A DNA stretch of 47,174 nt from CAIVAT01 sp964628215 (GCA_964628215.1 CAZVNF010000007.1:1-47174), one strand, 5' to 3'; shown: positions 26,180 to 32,872, counted from the stretch's first letter. The notes: a model not told the origin generated them from the sequence alone. Numbers and translations: made by a program.

Positions 26180-26210
26180 TTTGTATCAAGGATTTATCTT
26201 TGTACATTTG
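26180..26210 (+). promoter_or_regulatory. Candidate promoter of the Lys-rich small protein gene
   Basis: TACATTTG at 26203-26210 fits the -7 consensus and has TTTG at 26180-26183 exactly 19 bases upstream as a -33 element. A second -7-like box, TATCTTTG, lies at 26195-26202. The ATG follows at 26227. Confidence 0.6.
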
Positions 26211-26226
26211 AATAAATAATTCTACT

Positions 26227-26496
26227 ATGGCCGAACAACGCGAAATTCTCCTTGAACAAATGCTCAAGGTGTTAAAGGATATAGAAACAAATACCTGTGA
26301 TAAGCAGTTTTTTCCGGATACCAATCTGCTCGAGAAGAAAATCGATCACATTATCGAATTGCACGAAAAGGAGATTGAACTTCTGAAGGCTCTTGGCAAC
26401 GATCGCTGCACCTGTAAGAAGAACAAGTCCGGTAAAGTGAAAAAAGAAAAAAAAGAAAAGAAAGAAAAGAAAGAGAAGAAGATCAAAAAATCCTGA
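26227..26496 (+). CDS. Small coiled-coil protein with Lys/Glu repeat tail, unknown function
   Basis: An 89-residue protein that I do not recognise. The first 55 residues are acidic-amphipathic helix (EILLEQMLKVLKDIETN, LLEKKIDHIIELHEKEIELLKAL), then CTCKK, then a Lys-Glu tail of repeated KKEKK units ending in KKIKKS. The tail is strongly basic and might bind nucleic acid or acidic surfaces. A good TTTG/TAnnTTTG promoter argues that it is a real gene. Its stop is one base from that of the convergent metal-sensor-like gene. Confidence 0.65.
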   Translation: MAEQREILLEQMLKVLKDIETNTCDKQFFPDTNLLEKKIDHIIELHEKEIELLKALGNDRCTCKKNKSGKVKKEKKEKKEKKEKKIKKS

Positions 26497-26497
26497 A

Positions 26498-27031
26498 TCA
26501 ATTACAAGGCGACTTGTTTCCTTCACCCTGCCCATTGCGGTTACGGTGTTTCATTTGGCCTTCACGCATGGGGCAGCCATAGAGATCGCGGTATAAAGCC
26601 GAAAGTCTGTGTGCCTGTTCAGGAGTACAAACTCGTTTCAATTCGCTGAATTGCCTGATATTTTCCTTCTGTATTTTTATTTGCAGCATGGAAAGTTGAT
26701 TCATCAACAGGTTTAGTTGGGTTGTATCAGGCTCCGTTTTTTCCAGTTCCGTGAGAATTACAGCTCTTGTATCCTTGATGGCAGTAGCAACCGGGCTGGC
26801 AGCTTCCATATAATTTTTATTAATGGCATTTACTTTCAGGGTTTGCTCCGCAGACAGGTTCAATTCATCCCGAAATGCCATACACTGCTGTTCTTCAGCG
26901 GAACAACAGGGGGCAGCAGCAGGTTCCCGGGTTTTAGAAAACAAAAAAAAGCTGACCAGGGCCGAAATATTGATCACAACCAGGATTATCAACACCCAGA
27001 AAATCAAACGGTTTTTATGAAAGAAGTTCAT
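26498..27031 (-). CDS. Periplasmic Spy/CnrX-like (metal-resistance sensor type) membrane-anchored protein
   Basis: A 177-residue protein with one N-terminal membrane helix (about 9-31) and a periplasmic helical domain of the Spy/CpxP/Metal_resist kind (LNLSAEQTLKVNAINKNYM, then CTPEQAHRLSALYRDLYGCP). Cysteines cluster after the membrane (Cys42, Cys43, Cys50) and near the end, and the tail is His/Asn/Gly-rich. It is the third gene of a sigma/anti-sigma/sensor operon, starting four bases after the anti-sigma stop. That order parallels the Cupriavidus CnrYXH system, where CnrX senses nickel or cobalt; the sequence similarity is weak and the ligand is unknown. Confidence 0.82.
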   Translation of the reverse strand: MNFFHKNRLIFWVLIILVVINISALVSFFLFSKTREPAAAPCCSAEEQQCMAFRDELNLSAEQTLKVNAINKNYMEAASPVATAIKDTRAVILTELEKTEPDTTQLNLLMNQLSMLQIKIQKENIRQFSELKRVCTPEQAHRLSALYRDLYGCPMREGQMKHRNRNGQGEGNKSPCN

Positions 27032-27035
27032 GGCG

Positions 27036-27485
27036 CTATTTGTTTAAAACGAGATTTCTATCTTCATCAGCGAATTCAGAAATAAAGAGATTTGACTTAA
27101 GGAACTCAATGTTTTCTGAGTTATTTACCAGTTGATTCCCTTGCACGACATCCTTTCTGGCAGTATATGAACCAATCAGAATGCCGCAAACAAGCGCTAC
27201 TGCAATGGCGACAGGCTGTAAAACACGGATCCATCCGGATGAATGCTTCTTTTCAGGTACCCCAATTTCATTGTCCAGATATTGCAGGATACGCGTGGCT
27301 GCAAAAGGATTGGGCAAGGCCGCCTTTTCCTGTTCAATTATCTCTTCCAGCTTGCTGAATTCTGTATTCAAACGGGAGCATTTTGAGCATGATGCGACAT
27401 GTTGCCTGCACGATTGAAGGATATCCTCCGAAAGAACTCCTTCCCTGAAGGCCATAATATTATTTTGTAATTGTACACAGTCCAT
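27036..27485 (-). CDS. Zinc-finger anti-sigma factor, single membrane span
   Basis: A 149-residue anti-sigma factor. The N-terminal cytoplasmic part has the zinc-associated anti-sigma motif His29-x3-Cys33-x2-Cys36 (HVASCSKC). A membrane helix lies at about 95-115 (LQPVAIAVALVCGILIGSY), leaving a periplasmic tail of about 35 residues. It starts three bases after the sigma stop and should hold that sigma factor inactive. The downstream periplasmic protein is the likely signal input. Confidence 0.88.
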   Translation of the reverse strand: MDCVQLQNNIMAFREGVLSEDILQSCRQHVASCSKCSRLNTEFSKLEEIIEQEKAALPNPFAATRILQYLDNEIGVPEKKHSSGWIRVLQPVAIAVALVCGILIGSYTARKDVVQGNQLVNNSENIEFLKSNLFISEFADEDRNLVLNK

Positions 27486-27488
27486 ATT

Positions 27489-28070
27489 TCAGGGTGTTTG
27501 GTATTCTGAAAACTGATGCAGTAAATACTTTTGCAGATTCAACTTTGCCCGGTGAATCAACGATTCAACGGCAGGCAGGCCTATTTTCATGATTTCGGCT
27601 ATTTGTTTGTACGACTGATCATCAAATTTGCACAAAACAAATGCGATCCGCTGGTTTTCAGGCAGCCTGCAGATTGCAGCCTGCAGTAAATCACGCTTCT
27701 CCCTGATTTCCAGTTCCGTAGAAGAGACCGATGGTTCAGAAACGTCTCTGCCGCTTTGATCCCCCGATGATTTGAAAACAGATTCCAACCGTAAAAAAAT
27801 TCCCCGGCGCTGATTTTTCTTTACCAGGTTTAACGACTTATTGACGGTTATCCTGTAAATCCATGTCGAAAGGGAGGCCGATTGTTTAAAAGTACTCATG
27901 GAATGAACGATATCAAGAAATATTTCCTGTGACAAGTCCTCTGCATCCTCCATATTCCCGACAAAGTAACAGGCTGTTTTGATTACCTGCTGCTGATAGC
28001 GGCTTACCAGGCATTGAAAGGCATTGCGATCGCACCGTAAGATTCCTTCTATCAACTCCGGTTCTGTCAT
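27489..28070 (-). CDS. ECF-type (RpoE-like) RNA polymerase sigma factor
   Basis: A 193-residue ECF sigma factor. Region 2 has FQCLVSRYQQQVIKTACYFVGNMEDAEDLSQEIFLDI and STWIYRITVNKSLNLVKK; region 4 has LPENQRIAFVLCKFDDQSYKQIAEIMKIGLPAVESLIHRAK. Between them is a Ser-rich linker of about 30 residues. The ATG lies only about 15 bases beyond the T-run of the terminator of the preceding Cys-rich gene, so there is little room for a separate promoter outside that hairpin. It forms an operon with the anti-sigma and sensor genes. Confidence 0.94.
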   Translation of the reverse strand: MTEPELIEGILRCDRNAFQCLVSRYQQQVIKTACYFVGNMEDAEDLSQEIFLDIVHSMSTFKQSASLSTWIYRITVNKSLNLVKKNQRRGIFLRLESVFKSSGDQSGRDVSEPSVSSTELEIREKRDLLQAAICRLPENQRIAFVLCKFDDQSYKQIAEIMKIGLPAVESLIHRAKLNLQKYLLHQFSEYQTP

Positions 28071-28084
28071 TCTGTCGGGTCAAG

Positions 28085-28136
28085 CAAAAAAAGAGGTTGT
28101 GTCAAAATTCAAAAATTTGCCTTTTGACACAACCTC
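28085..28136 (-). terminator. Strong intrinsic terminator between the Cys-rich gene and the sigma operon
   Basis: A perfect 15-bp stem (GAGGTTGTGTCAAAA at 28093-28107 and its complement at 28122-28136) with a 14-base loop is followed on the minus strand by a run of seven T. It starts 17 bases after the Cys-rich gene's stop. Confidence 0.92.
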
Positions 28137-28152
28137 AGAATGATGTGCTTAT

Positions 28153-28536
28153 TTACTTTTTCGGTTGAGTACCACAAGATTTCGTACCTTGTTCGCCGCA
28201 ACTTCCTTTGCCTTTGGCTTTTCCGCATGTACTTTCGCAACCCTTGGATTTTGAGCCGCAGTTACCGGACTCCTTGCATTTACCATTGGTTCCGCAATTG
28301 TCGCATTTGCCGTCTGCGTTTTTATCTACAAAGGTTTTACCCTGTGCGCAACCGGCATTTGCACCGTGGTTTCCACATGTGGCGGTACTACCGCAACCGG
28401 TCTTTCCTGGCGCTGCTACTGCCGCTTTCGTATCGGTTTTAGCAGGAACAGTGGTGGAAGCCACCTGTGAAAAAGATACGCCGGCAAAAAAAGCCAGCAA
28501 ACTGAAGGTTAAAAAAATCCTGGATGCAGTTTTCAT
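28153..28536 (-). CDS. Secreted Gly/Cys-rich protein with one calcium-loop-like motif
   Basis: A 127-residue secreted protein of unknown function. The signal peptide covers about residues 1-23 (ending VSFSQ). The mature part is rich in Gly, Lys and Cys, with about 12 cysteines mostly in C-G contexts (CGSTATCGNHG, CDNCGTNGKC, CGSKSKGC, CGEQG). One DKNADGKCD segment looks like an EF-hand or dockerin-type calcium loop. Metal or thiol binding is plausible. It is preceded by an inverted repeat that overlaps its start codon and followed by a strong terminator, next to the sigma/anti-sigma/sensor operon, of which it could be a target. Confidence 0.78.
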   Translation of the reverse strand: MKTASRIFLTFSLLAFFAGVSFSQVASTTVPAKTDTKAAVAAPGKTGCGSTATCGNHGANAGCAQGKTFVDKNADGKCDNCGTNGKCKESGNCGSKSKGCESTCGKAKGKGSCGEQGTKSCGTQPKK

Positions 28537-28599
28537 AGTTTGTTTGTTTTTATAAATAATTAAGTGGTTATAATTGATTAGACAATCAAACTATGAAAA
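28530..28599 (-). promoter_or_regulatory. Long inverted repeat that could mask the start codon of the Cys-rich gene
   Basis: The 13-mer TTTTCATAGTTTG (28530-28542) is repeated inverted at 28587-28599, with a 44-base AT-rich spacer. The inner arm contains the start codon of the Cys-rich gene (ATG 28536-28534). With one T inserted, the complementarity extends to GCA. In RNA from this strand the upstream arm could pair with the start-codon region. Confidence 0.5.
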
Positions 28600-28620
28600 A
28601 CTTGCGGTCCGGCAGAAAAA

Positions 28621-28824
28621 TTATTCCTTTTTTCCTGTATTCATTCCAAAAGGAATATAAAGCGGACAAAAACTGATCGCACTCGTAAGGATGAAAACCC
28701 CGGCAAAAATCAGCAGTACAATACCCAATACTCCAGGTATCACATCGGTAAAATATAACGCAATGATCACAAGGGCAACCAGTATCCTGATCACCTTGTC
28801 TATTAATCCCATATTCTTTTTCAT
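28621..28824 (-). CDS. Small YgaP-type transmembrane protein (DUF2892)
   Basis: A 67-residue inner-membrane protein. It has the DUF2892/YgaP-like layout: MGLIDKVIRILVALVIIALYF as first helix, a short turn, LGIVLLIFAGVFILTSAISF as second, and the conserved ending FCPLYIPFGMNT. In rhodanese YgaP this unit anchors a sulfurtransferase; here it stands alone. I chose the ATG at 28824 because the longer frame adds non-family residues. It lies downstream of the cysteine synthase gene on the same strand. Confidence 0.88.
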   Translation of the reverse strand: MKKNMGLIDKVIRILVALVIIALYFTDVIPGVLGIVLLIFAGVFILTSAISFCPLYIPFGMNTGKKE

Positions 28825-28899
28825 TGTTGACAATTTTAAGGTTATTAAATAGTAAACTGCCGGCAAAGTTAAAGAAAAAGGTGATATTAAAGCGATTTA

Positions 28900-29994
28900 T
28901 TATTTTTTGCAGGGATATTCCAGCAATTTCAGGTCACAGCTCCCCATTTCACAGCATGTATCGCATACCCTTTTGAACACTTTAACGCCGGTAAGCTGGA
29001 TGTGCCTCGATTCGTAATCGTCTCTCAGCGGTTCTTCCCGCATAAGATCCGTGCTCAGATATTTTTTATTACAGTCGGCAAAAACCGTAACTACGGATGC
29101 CTGTGGCCCGAGTTCATTCTGGATTTGCAAAGCGCCAAGAAAATTTGCGCCGGAGGATATTCCAACAGCAAGTCCGAGCTGGCTTGCCAGCTTCTGGGCA
29201 AGGATAATGGCATCTCCATCAGGGACCGCCACAATTCGGTCAAGCTGATCGAGTTTAACGATTGCCGGGATAAATTCATCGCTGATCCCCTGGATCCGGT
29301 GCGAACCTATTTTATGTCCCGTCGACATGGTAGGCGATTCAGCCGGCTCGAGCGGGTGAATTCTGATAGCTGGATTTAATGATTTCAGATACCTGCCAAC
29401 TCCCATTACCGTACCGCCTGTTCCTACACCGGCTATAAATGCATCCGGGGTGATTCCGTGGTACCGTAACTGGTGCCAGATTTCGGGGCCGGTTGTTTTT
29501 TCATGGGCTTCAGCATTCGCATCATTTGAAAACTGCTGGGGAAGAAAAATATCAGGTTCATTTGCCGCAATTTCTTCAGAAATCCTGATACTTCCAAGAA
29601 ATCCTCCCTGTTGTTTTGAAACAGGGATAATCTGGGCCCCCAGGCTTTTGATGATATCGACCCGCTCCTTACTCATCCAGTCGGGCATGATGATGCGTAC
29701 CTGGTGTCCGAGCGCTTTTCCGATGGCGGCAAAGGCGATACCTGTATTTCCACTGGTTGCTTCGACGATGGTGTCGCCCGGTTTGATTCGATTTTCAGCA
29801 TACGCCCGTTCGAGAATGTACAAAGCCATGCGGTCTTTAATACTCCCGGTTACATTGTAATGCTCAGCCTTGGCGTAAATTATCCTTTTTTCTCCCTTGT
29901 ACAGAAAATTAACGGCAATCAGGGGGGAGTTCCCGATGAGGCGCCACAGGTCGAGAAAGCGAAGCTTAAATTGATTGTTAATGCAGGGATCCAT
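28900..29994 (-). CDS. Cysteine synthase-family PLP enzyme with Cys-rich C-terminal tail
   Basis: A 364-residue fold-type II PLP enzyme (O-acetylserine sulfhydrylase/cystathionine beta-synthase family). The PLP lysine is Lys53 in NVTGSIKDR. The substrate loop is EATSGNTG and the phosphate-binding loop is GVGTGGTVMGVG; VGISSGANF is also present. Plain CysK is about 310 residues. This protein adds about 45, ending in a tail with Cys344, Cys347, Cys348, Cys353 and Cys362. The tail could bind a metal or iron-sulfur cluster or carry sulfur, which is inference. It sits among sulfur and redox genes but is not tightly linked to one operon. Confidence 0.9.
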   Translation of the reverse strand: MDPCINNQFKLRFLDLWRLIGNSPLIAVNFLYKGEKRIIYAKAEHYNVTGSIKDRMALYILERAYAENRIKPGDTIVEATSGNTGIAFAAIGKALGHQVRIIMPDWMSKERVDIIKSLGAQIIPVSKQQGGFLGSIRISEEIAANEPDIFLPQQFSNDANAEAHEKTTGPEIWHQLRYHGITPDAFIAGVGTGGTVMGVGRYLKSLNPAIRIHPLEPAESPTMSTGHKIGSHRIQGISDEFIPAIVKLDQLDRIVAVPDGDAIILAQKLASQLGLAVGISSGANFLGALQIQNELGPQASVVTVFADCNKKYLSTDLMREEPLRDDYESRHIQLTGVKVFKRVCDTCCEMGSCDLKLLEYPCKK

Positions 29995-30105
29995 TTTTGC
30001 GTTTTTAAACTGAAAAGGACAGTTATTTGGTTAACGCATGCAAAAATAGAAAAAAACGGCAATGAAAAACTCATTCCGTGATCTTCACGCAAAACGGATC
30101 AGAAT

Positions 30106-31572
30106 CTAAGTCAGCTTAAACCAGGAATCAATCCGCCCGTTATGCGTTGTTCCCAGTTTATGCCTGAACTCATTGGTGTGTTTATCATAAATATAATCAT
30201 CTTTCCAGACTGGATGATATTTCACTATTTCCTCAATTGCATCCAGAATGAAACGCAGTTCCTTATCCTTCATCGTCGGATGCAGGGAGAGCCTCACCCA
30301 GCCCGGTTTTTCTGAAAGGTCGCCGAGGTTGATCTTGTCGGTAATCCTTTTTGATTTATCGTGACTCACATTAAGCAGATAGTGCCCGTAGGTTCCGGCA
30401 CAGGCACAACCTCCCCTCACCTGAACGCCAAAACGGTCGCTCAGCAAACGAACGAACATATTATAATGTATGGAATCGGCGTAAAATGAAATGATGCCCA
30501 ACCGGTCTGTGATGTTTTCTGCAAGAATATGAATGCCCTTGATTTTTTTCAGTTTTCGAAATGCCAGGGCCACCAGCTCTTTTTCCCTTTCATGCATCAT
30601 TTCTGTATTCATCTGATTTTTCAACTCAATGGCCAGGGCGGTTTTTATGGCCTGCAGGAACCCGGGTGTTCCGCCATCCTCGCGGATTTCAATATTGTCG
30701 ATGAACTTGTATTCACCCCAGGCATTGGTCCAGTCAACGGTTCCTCCGCCGGGCTGATCGGGCACTTTGCTGTGATAAAGTGATGAATCAAAAATAAGCA
30801 CACCTGAGGATCCGGGTCCCCCTAAAAATTTATGCGGTGAGAACATGACCGCGTCCAGTTTCTCCATGGGATTTTCCGGATGCATATTAATAGCCTCATA
30901 CGGTGCGGAGGCAGCAAAATCAATGAATGCCACCCCGCCGTGCTCATGCATCAGCCTGGCCATGGCATGGTATGGGGTGCGGACACCGGTCACATTGGAA
31001 CAGGCGGTAAATGAACCAATTTTGAGCCTGCGGTCTTTATGATTTATCAATGCTTTTTCCAGGTTTTCAAGGTCTACCTGCAAATCTTTTCCGGGTTCAA
31101 TTACCACTACATCTGCAGCTGTTTCATACCAGGAAGTATGATTTGAATGATGTTCCATATGGGTAATGAAAACAACCGGACGCTCGGCATCTTTGGTACA
31201 CGGGGACCCTGATAGTTCTCCGCAGGATTTTAACCCCAGGATACGCTGGAATTTCACAATGACACCGGTCATTCCGAAACCCGCTGTGATAATAACATCT
31301 GCGGGGCCTGCATTTACATGTTCTTTAATCCGGAGGTGGGCCTGCTGGTAAGCCTGGGTCATCAATCTGCCGTTTTCACTGGTCTCCGTATGGGTATTCC
31401 CGATAAACGGACCAATAGATCTGGATATTATATCCTCGATCGGACCATATAAACGCCCGCTGGCGATCCAGTCGGCATACACCATTTTTTTTCTTCCGTA
31501 GGGAGAAAGGTAATGCTGATTCTGACCGATGGTGTTTTTTCGGAATTTTGTAAAATGTTTTTCAGTACTCAT
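30106..31572 (-). CDS. Class V aminotransferase, cysteine desulfurase/selenocysteine lyase-like
   Basis: A 488-residue PLP enzyme of the NifS/SufS superfamily. The PLP lysine is Lys248 in FSPHKFLGGPGSSG. Other motifs are FIDFAASAPYEAINM and HMEHHSNHTSW. A C-A-C pair (Cys389, Cys391 in RGGCACAGTYG) lies where SufS-type enzymes carry the persulfide cysteine. It is longer than SufS by about 80 residues, mainly at both ends. It starts six bases after the NifX-like gene, so the two form an operon. Sulfur or selenium mobilisation is the likely activity; the acceptor is unknown. Confidence 0.85.
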   Translation of the reverse strand: MSTEKHFTKFRKNTIGQNQHYLSPYGRKKMVYADWIASGRLYGPIEDIISRSIGPFIGNTHTETSENGRLMTQAYQQAHLRIKEHVNAGPADVIITAGFGMTGVIVKFQRILGLKSCGELSGSPCTKDAERPVVFITHMEHHSNHTSWYETAADVVVIEPGKDLQVDLENLEKALINHKDRRLKIGSFTACSNVTGVRTPYHAMARLMHEHGGVAFIDFAASAPYEAINMHPENPMEKLDAVMFSPHKFLGGPGSSGVLIFDSSLYHSKVPDQPGGGTVDWTNAWGEYKFIDNIEIREDGGTPGFLQAIKTALAIELKNQMNTEMMHEREKELVALAFRKLKKIKGIHILAENITDRLGIISFYADSIHYNMFVRLLSDRFGVQVRGGCACAGTYGHYLLNVSHDKSKRITDKINLGDLSEKPGWVRLSLHPTMKDKELRFILDAIEEIVKYHPVWKDDYIYDKHTNEFRHKLGTTHNGRIDSWFKLT

Positions 31573-31578
31573 ACAGGG

Positions 31579-31923
31579 TTACGGGCAGCAACAGGTATTG
31601 GCTTCTTTTCGAAGTGTGTTTTCGAGGTAGTGAACGTAGGCATTGGTAATGATCGACTCCTGTGTACGGACTATTTCCATCTGTTGTCCGGCAACCAGGC
31701 CCGACAAGGCGGTACCAATCTCATTCACGAGAACAGTCTGACAGTCGCAGATGGGGGTCAGCAAACCGTCAGGTGAACAAAGTATGTCACTGAGTTTATT
31801 CCACCTCATTTCCTCCCTGGTAATTTCTCCCAGTTCCGTGGTAAGTATCAGAAAACCCCTTGCCTGTCCGAAATCAGGAGTAAGGGTAAGGCCGTCGTTT
31901 GTTGGTATAGCGATTTTCATCAT
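31579..31923 (-). CDS. NifX/NifB-type (dinitrogenase FeMo-cofactor biosynthesis) domain protein with CCCP tail
   Basis: A 114-residue protein of the family that includes NifX, NafY and the NifB C-terminal domain. The typical opening is MKIAIPTNDGLTLTPDFGQARGF, and CDCQTVLVNEIGTALS resembles the family core. In nitrogenase systems it carries iron-molybdenum cofactor precursors. No nif genes are here, so a general iron-sulfur or metal-sulfur carrier role is more likely. The C-terminus is CCCP. A TACCTTTG element lies upstream at 31971-31964. It leads the operon with the class V aminotransferase. The start could be 31923 or the adjacent ATG at 31920. Confidence 0.85.
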   Translation of the reverse strand: MMKIAIPTNDGLTLTPDFGQARGFLILTTELGEITREEMRWNKLSDILCSPDGLLTPICDCQTVLVNEIGTALSGLVAGQQMEIVRTQESIITNAYVHYLENTLRKEANTCCCP

Positions 31924-31963
31924 TGAGAGGTTTGGGAAAATAAATTCACTTATCTACATATTA

Positions 31964-31971
31964 CAAAGGTA
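31964..31971 (-). promoter_or_regulatory. Candidate -7 element of the NifX-like/aminotransferase operon
   Basis: On the minus strand TACCTTTG fits TAnnTTTG and lies 41 bases before the ATG. It is in the 235-base divergent gap shared with the FNR-like gene. Confidence 0.5.
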
Positions 31972-32042
31972 GAAAGTACCTGTGCCTGAATACGATGAAT
32001 GATCGTGATAGTTGATATCTGTTTCTGTGATAGCCAACCTGT

Positions 32043-32059
32043 TTGATTGTGGAAATCAA
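32043..32059. promoter_or_regulatory. Inverted repeat 1 upstream of the FNR-like gene
   Basis: TTGATT-N5-AATCAA, arms of six bases, centre at 32051. The half site resembles the FNR half site TTGAT, though the spacer is longer than FNR's. Confidence 0.55.
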
Positions 32060-32064
32060 TCAGC

Positions 32065-32081
32065 TTACGTGTGACATGTAA
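32065..32081. promoter_or_regulatory. Inverted repeat 2 upstream of the FNR-like gene
   Basis: A 17-base imperfect palindrome TTAC-N-TGT-N-ACA-N-GTAA, centre at 32073, with seven of eight base pairs matching. Confidence 0.5.
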
Positions 32082-32091
32082 CCTTGTTTTC

Positions 32092-32107
32092 TGTGATGAA
32101 TATCACA
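32092..32107. promoter_or_regulatory. CRP-type palindrome TGTGAT-N4-ATCACA upstream of the FNR-like gene
   Basis: A perfect match to the CRP consensus TGTGA-N6-TCACA, centre between 32099 and 32100, about 52 bases before the ATG at 32159. The regulator's recognition helix (SRESATR) carries the Arg-Glu-x3-Arg pattern that reads TGTGA in CRP, so autoregulation is likely. Confidence 0.7.
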
Positions 32108-32114
32108 TCGCGGC

Positions 32115-32131
32115 ATGCGATTTATTCGCAT
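32115..32131. promoter_or_regulatory. Inverted repeat 4 upstream of the FNR-like gene
   Basis: ATGCGA-N5-TCGCAT, arms of six bases, centre at 32123. It abuts a weak -7-like CATCTTTA at 32130-32137 and would overlap the core promoter. Confidence 0.5.
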
Positions 32132-32158
32132 CTTTACATCCGAATATAAGTACCAACT

Positions 32159-32860
32159 ATGTACCCTGAGAATCAAACTAAAACCAGTTCATGCCGTGAC
32201 TGTAAAGTGAAATCGTGTGCAGCGGCTGTTCTGAATACAAAAGAACTCGATCTGGTGAACGAAAACAGCCGTGAAACCAGTTTCAAAAAAGGGGATATTA
32301 TCCTTCATGAAGGATCGATGACTTCACATATTATATACCTGAAGTCAGGACTTGTTAAAGAATACCAGAAAGGGCCGGGTGATACGGAGCAGATCCTGCA
32401 AATCGTTAAACAATATACCTATCTTGGTTTACCTTCACTTTTCGGTGACCGGATCAACCATTATTCCTATGCTGCGCTCGAGGACATCACGGTTTGCTAT
32501 ATCGACCTCGGCACCTTTAACAACCTCATTCGGGAAAACGGGAATTTCGCTTTCGAAATACTGGTATCTGTAAGCCGCGACAGTCTGAACAATTTTCACA
32601 GGTTCATGAGCCAGTCGCAGAAAAAGACCTATGGCCGCGTTGCGGACGCCCTGATCTATTTTTCCAAGATCATTTACGAAAATGAATCATTCGAAATCCC
32701 CTTTACCAGGCAGGAATTTGCCGATCTTATCGGTATTTCCAGGGAAAGTGCCACGAGGGTACTGACAAAATTCAGGGAGGATGGGATTCTTCAGCTTGAA
32801 GGGCGTACAATCGACATCACCAAACCTGAATTATTGCAGCAGATCAGCAAGAATGGCTAA
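32159..32860 (+). CDS. Crp/Fnr-family regulator with FNR-type cysteines
   Basis: A 233-residue regulator. The N-terminus has Cys12, Cys15 and Cys20 (C-x2-C-x4-C), and a fourth cysteine, Cys113, lies in the effector domain (DITVCYIDL). This matches the ligand layout of E. coli FNR (C-x2-C-x5-C plus one distal Cys), so a [4Fe-4S] oxygen- or NO-sensing cluster is likely. The cyclic-nucleotide-like domain spans about 30-145 and the helix-turn-helix about 175-215 (TRQEFADLIGISRESATRVLTKF). The recognition helix is CRP-like (R-E-x3-R) instead of FNR-like. It converges on the DsrE/TusE/SQR operon, which it may control. Confidence 0.9.
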   Translation: MYPENQTKTSSCRDCKVKSCAAAVLNTKELDLVNENSRETSFKKGDIILHEGSMTSHIIYLKSGLVKEYQKGPGDTEQILQIVKQYTYLGLPSLFGDRINHYSYAALEDITVCYIDLGTFNNLIRENGNFAFEILVSVSRDSLNNFHRFMSQSQKKTYGRVADALIYFSKIIYENESFEIPFTRQEFADLIGISRESATRVLTKFREDGILQLEGRTIDITKPELLQQISKNG

Positions 32861-32872
32861 GTAAAACAATAC

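Noticed and set aside
31579..31923. Evidence for nitrogen fixation from the NifX-like protein
   Set aside because: The domain occurs widely outside nitrogenase clusters and no nifHDKEN genes are in the window.
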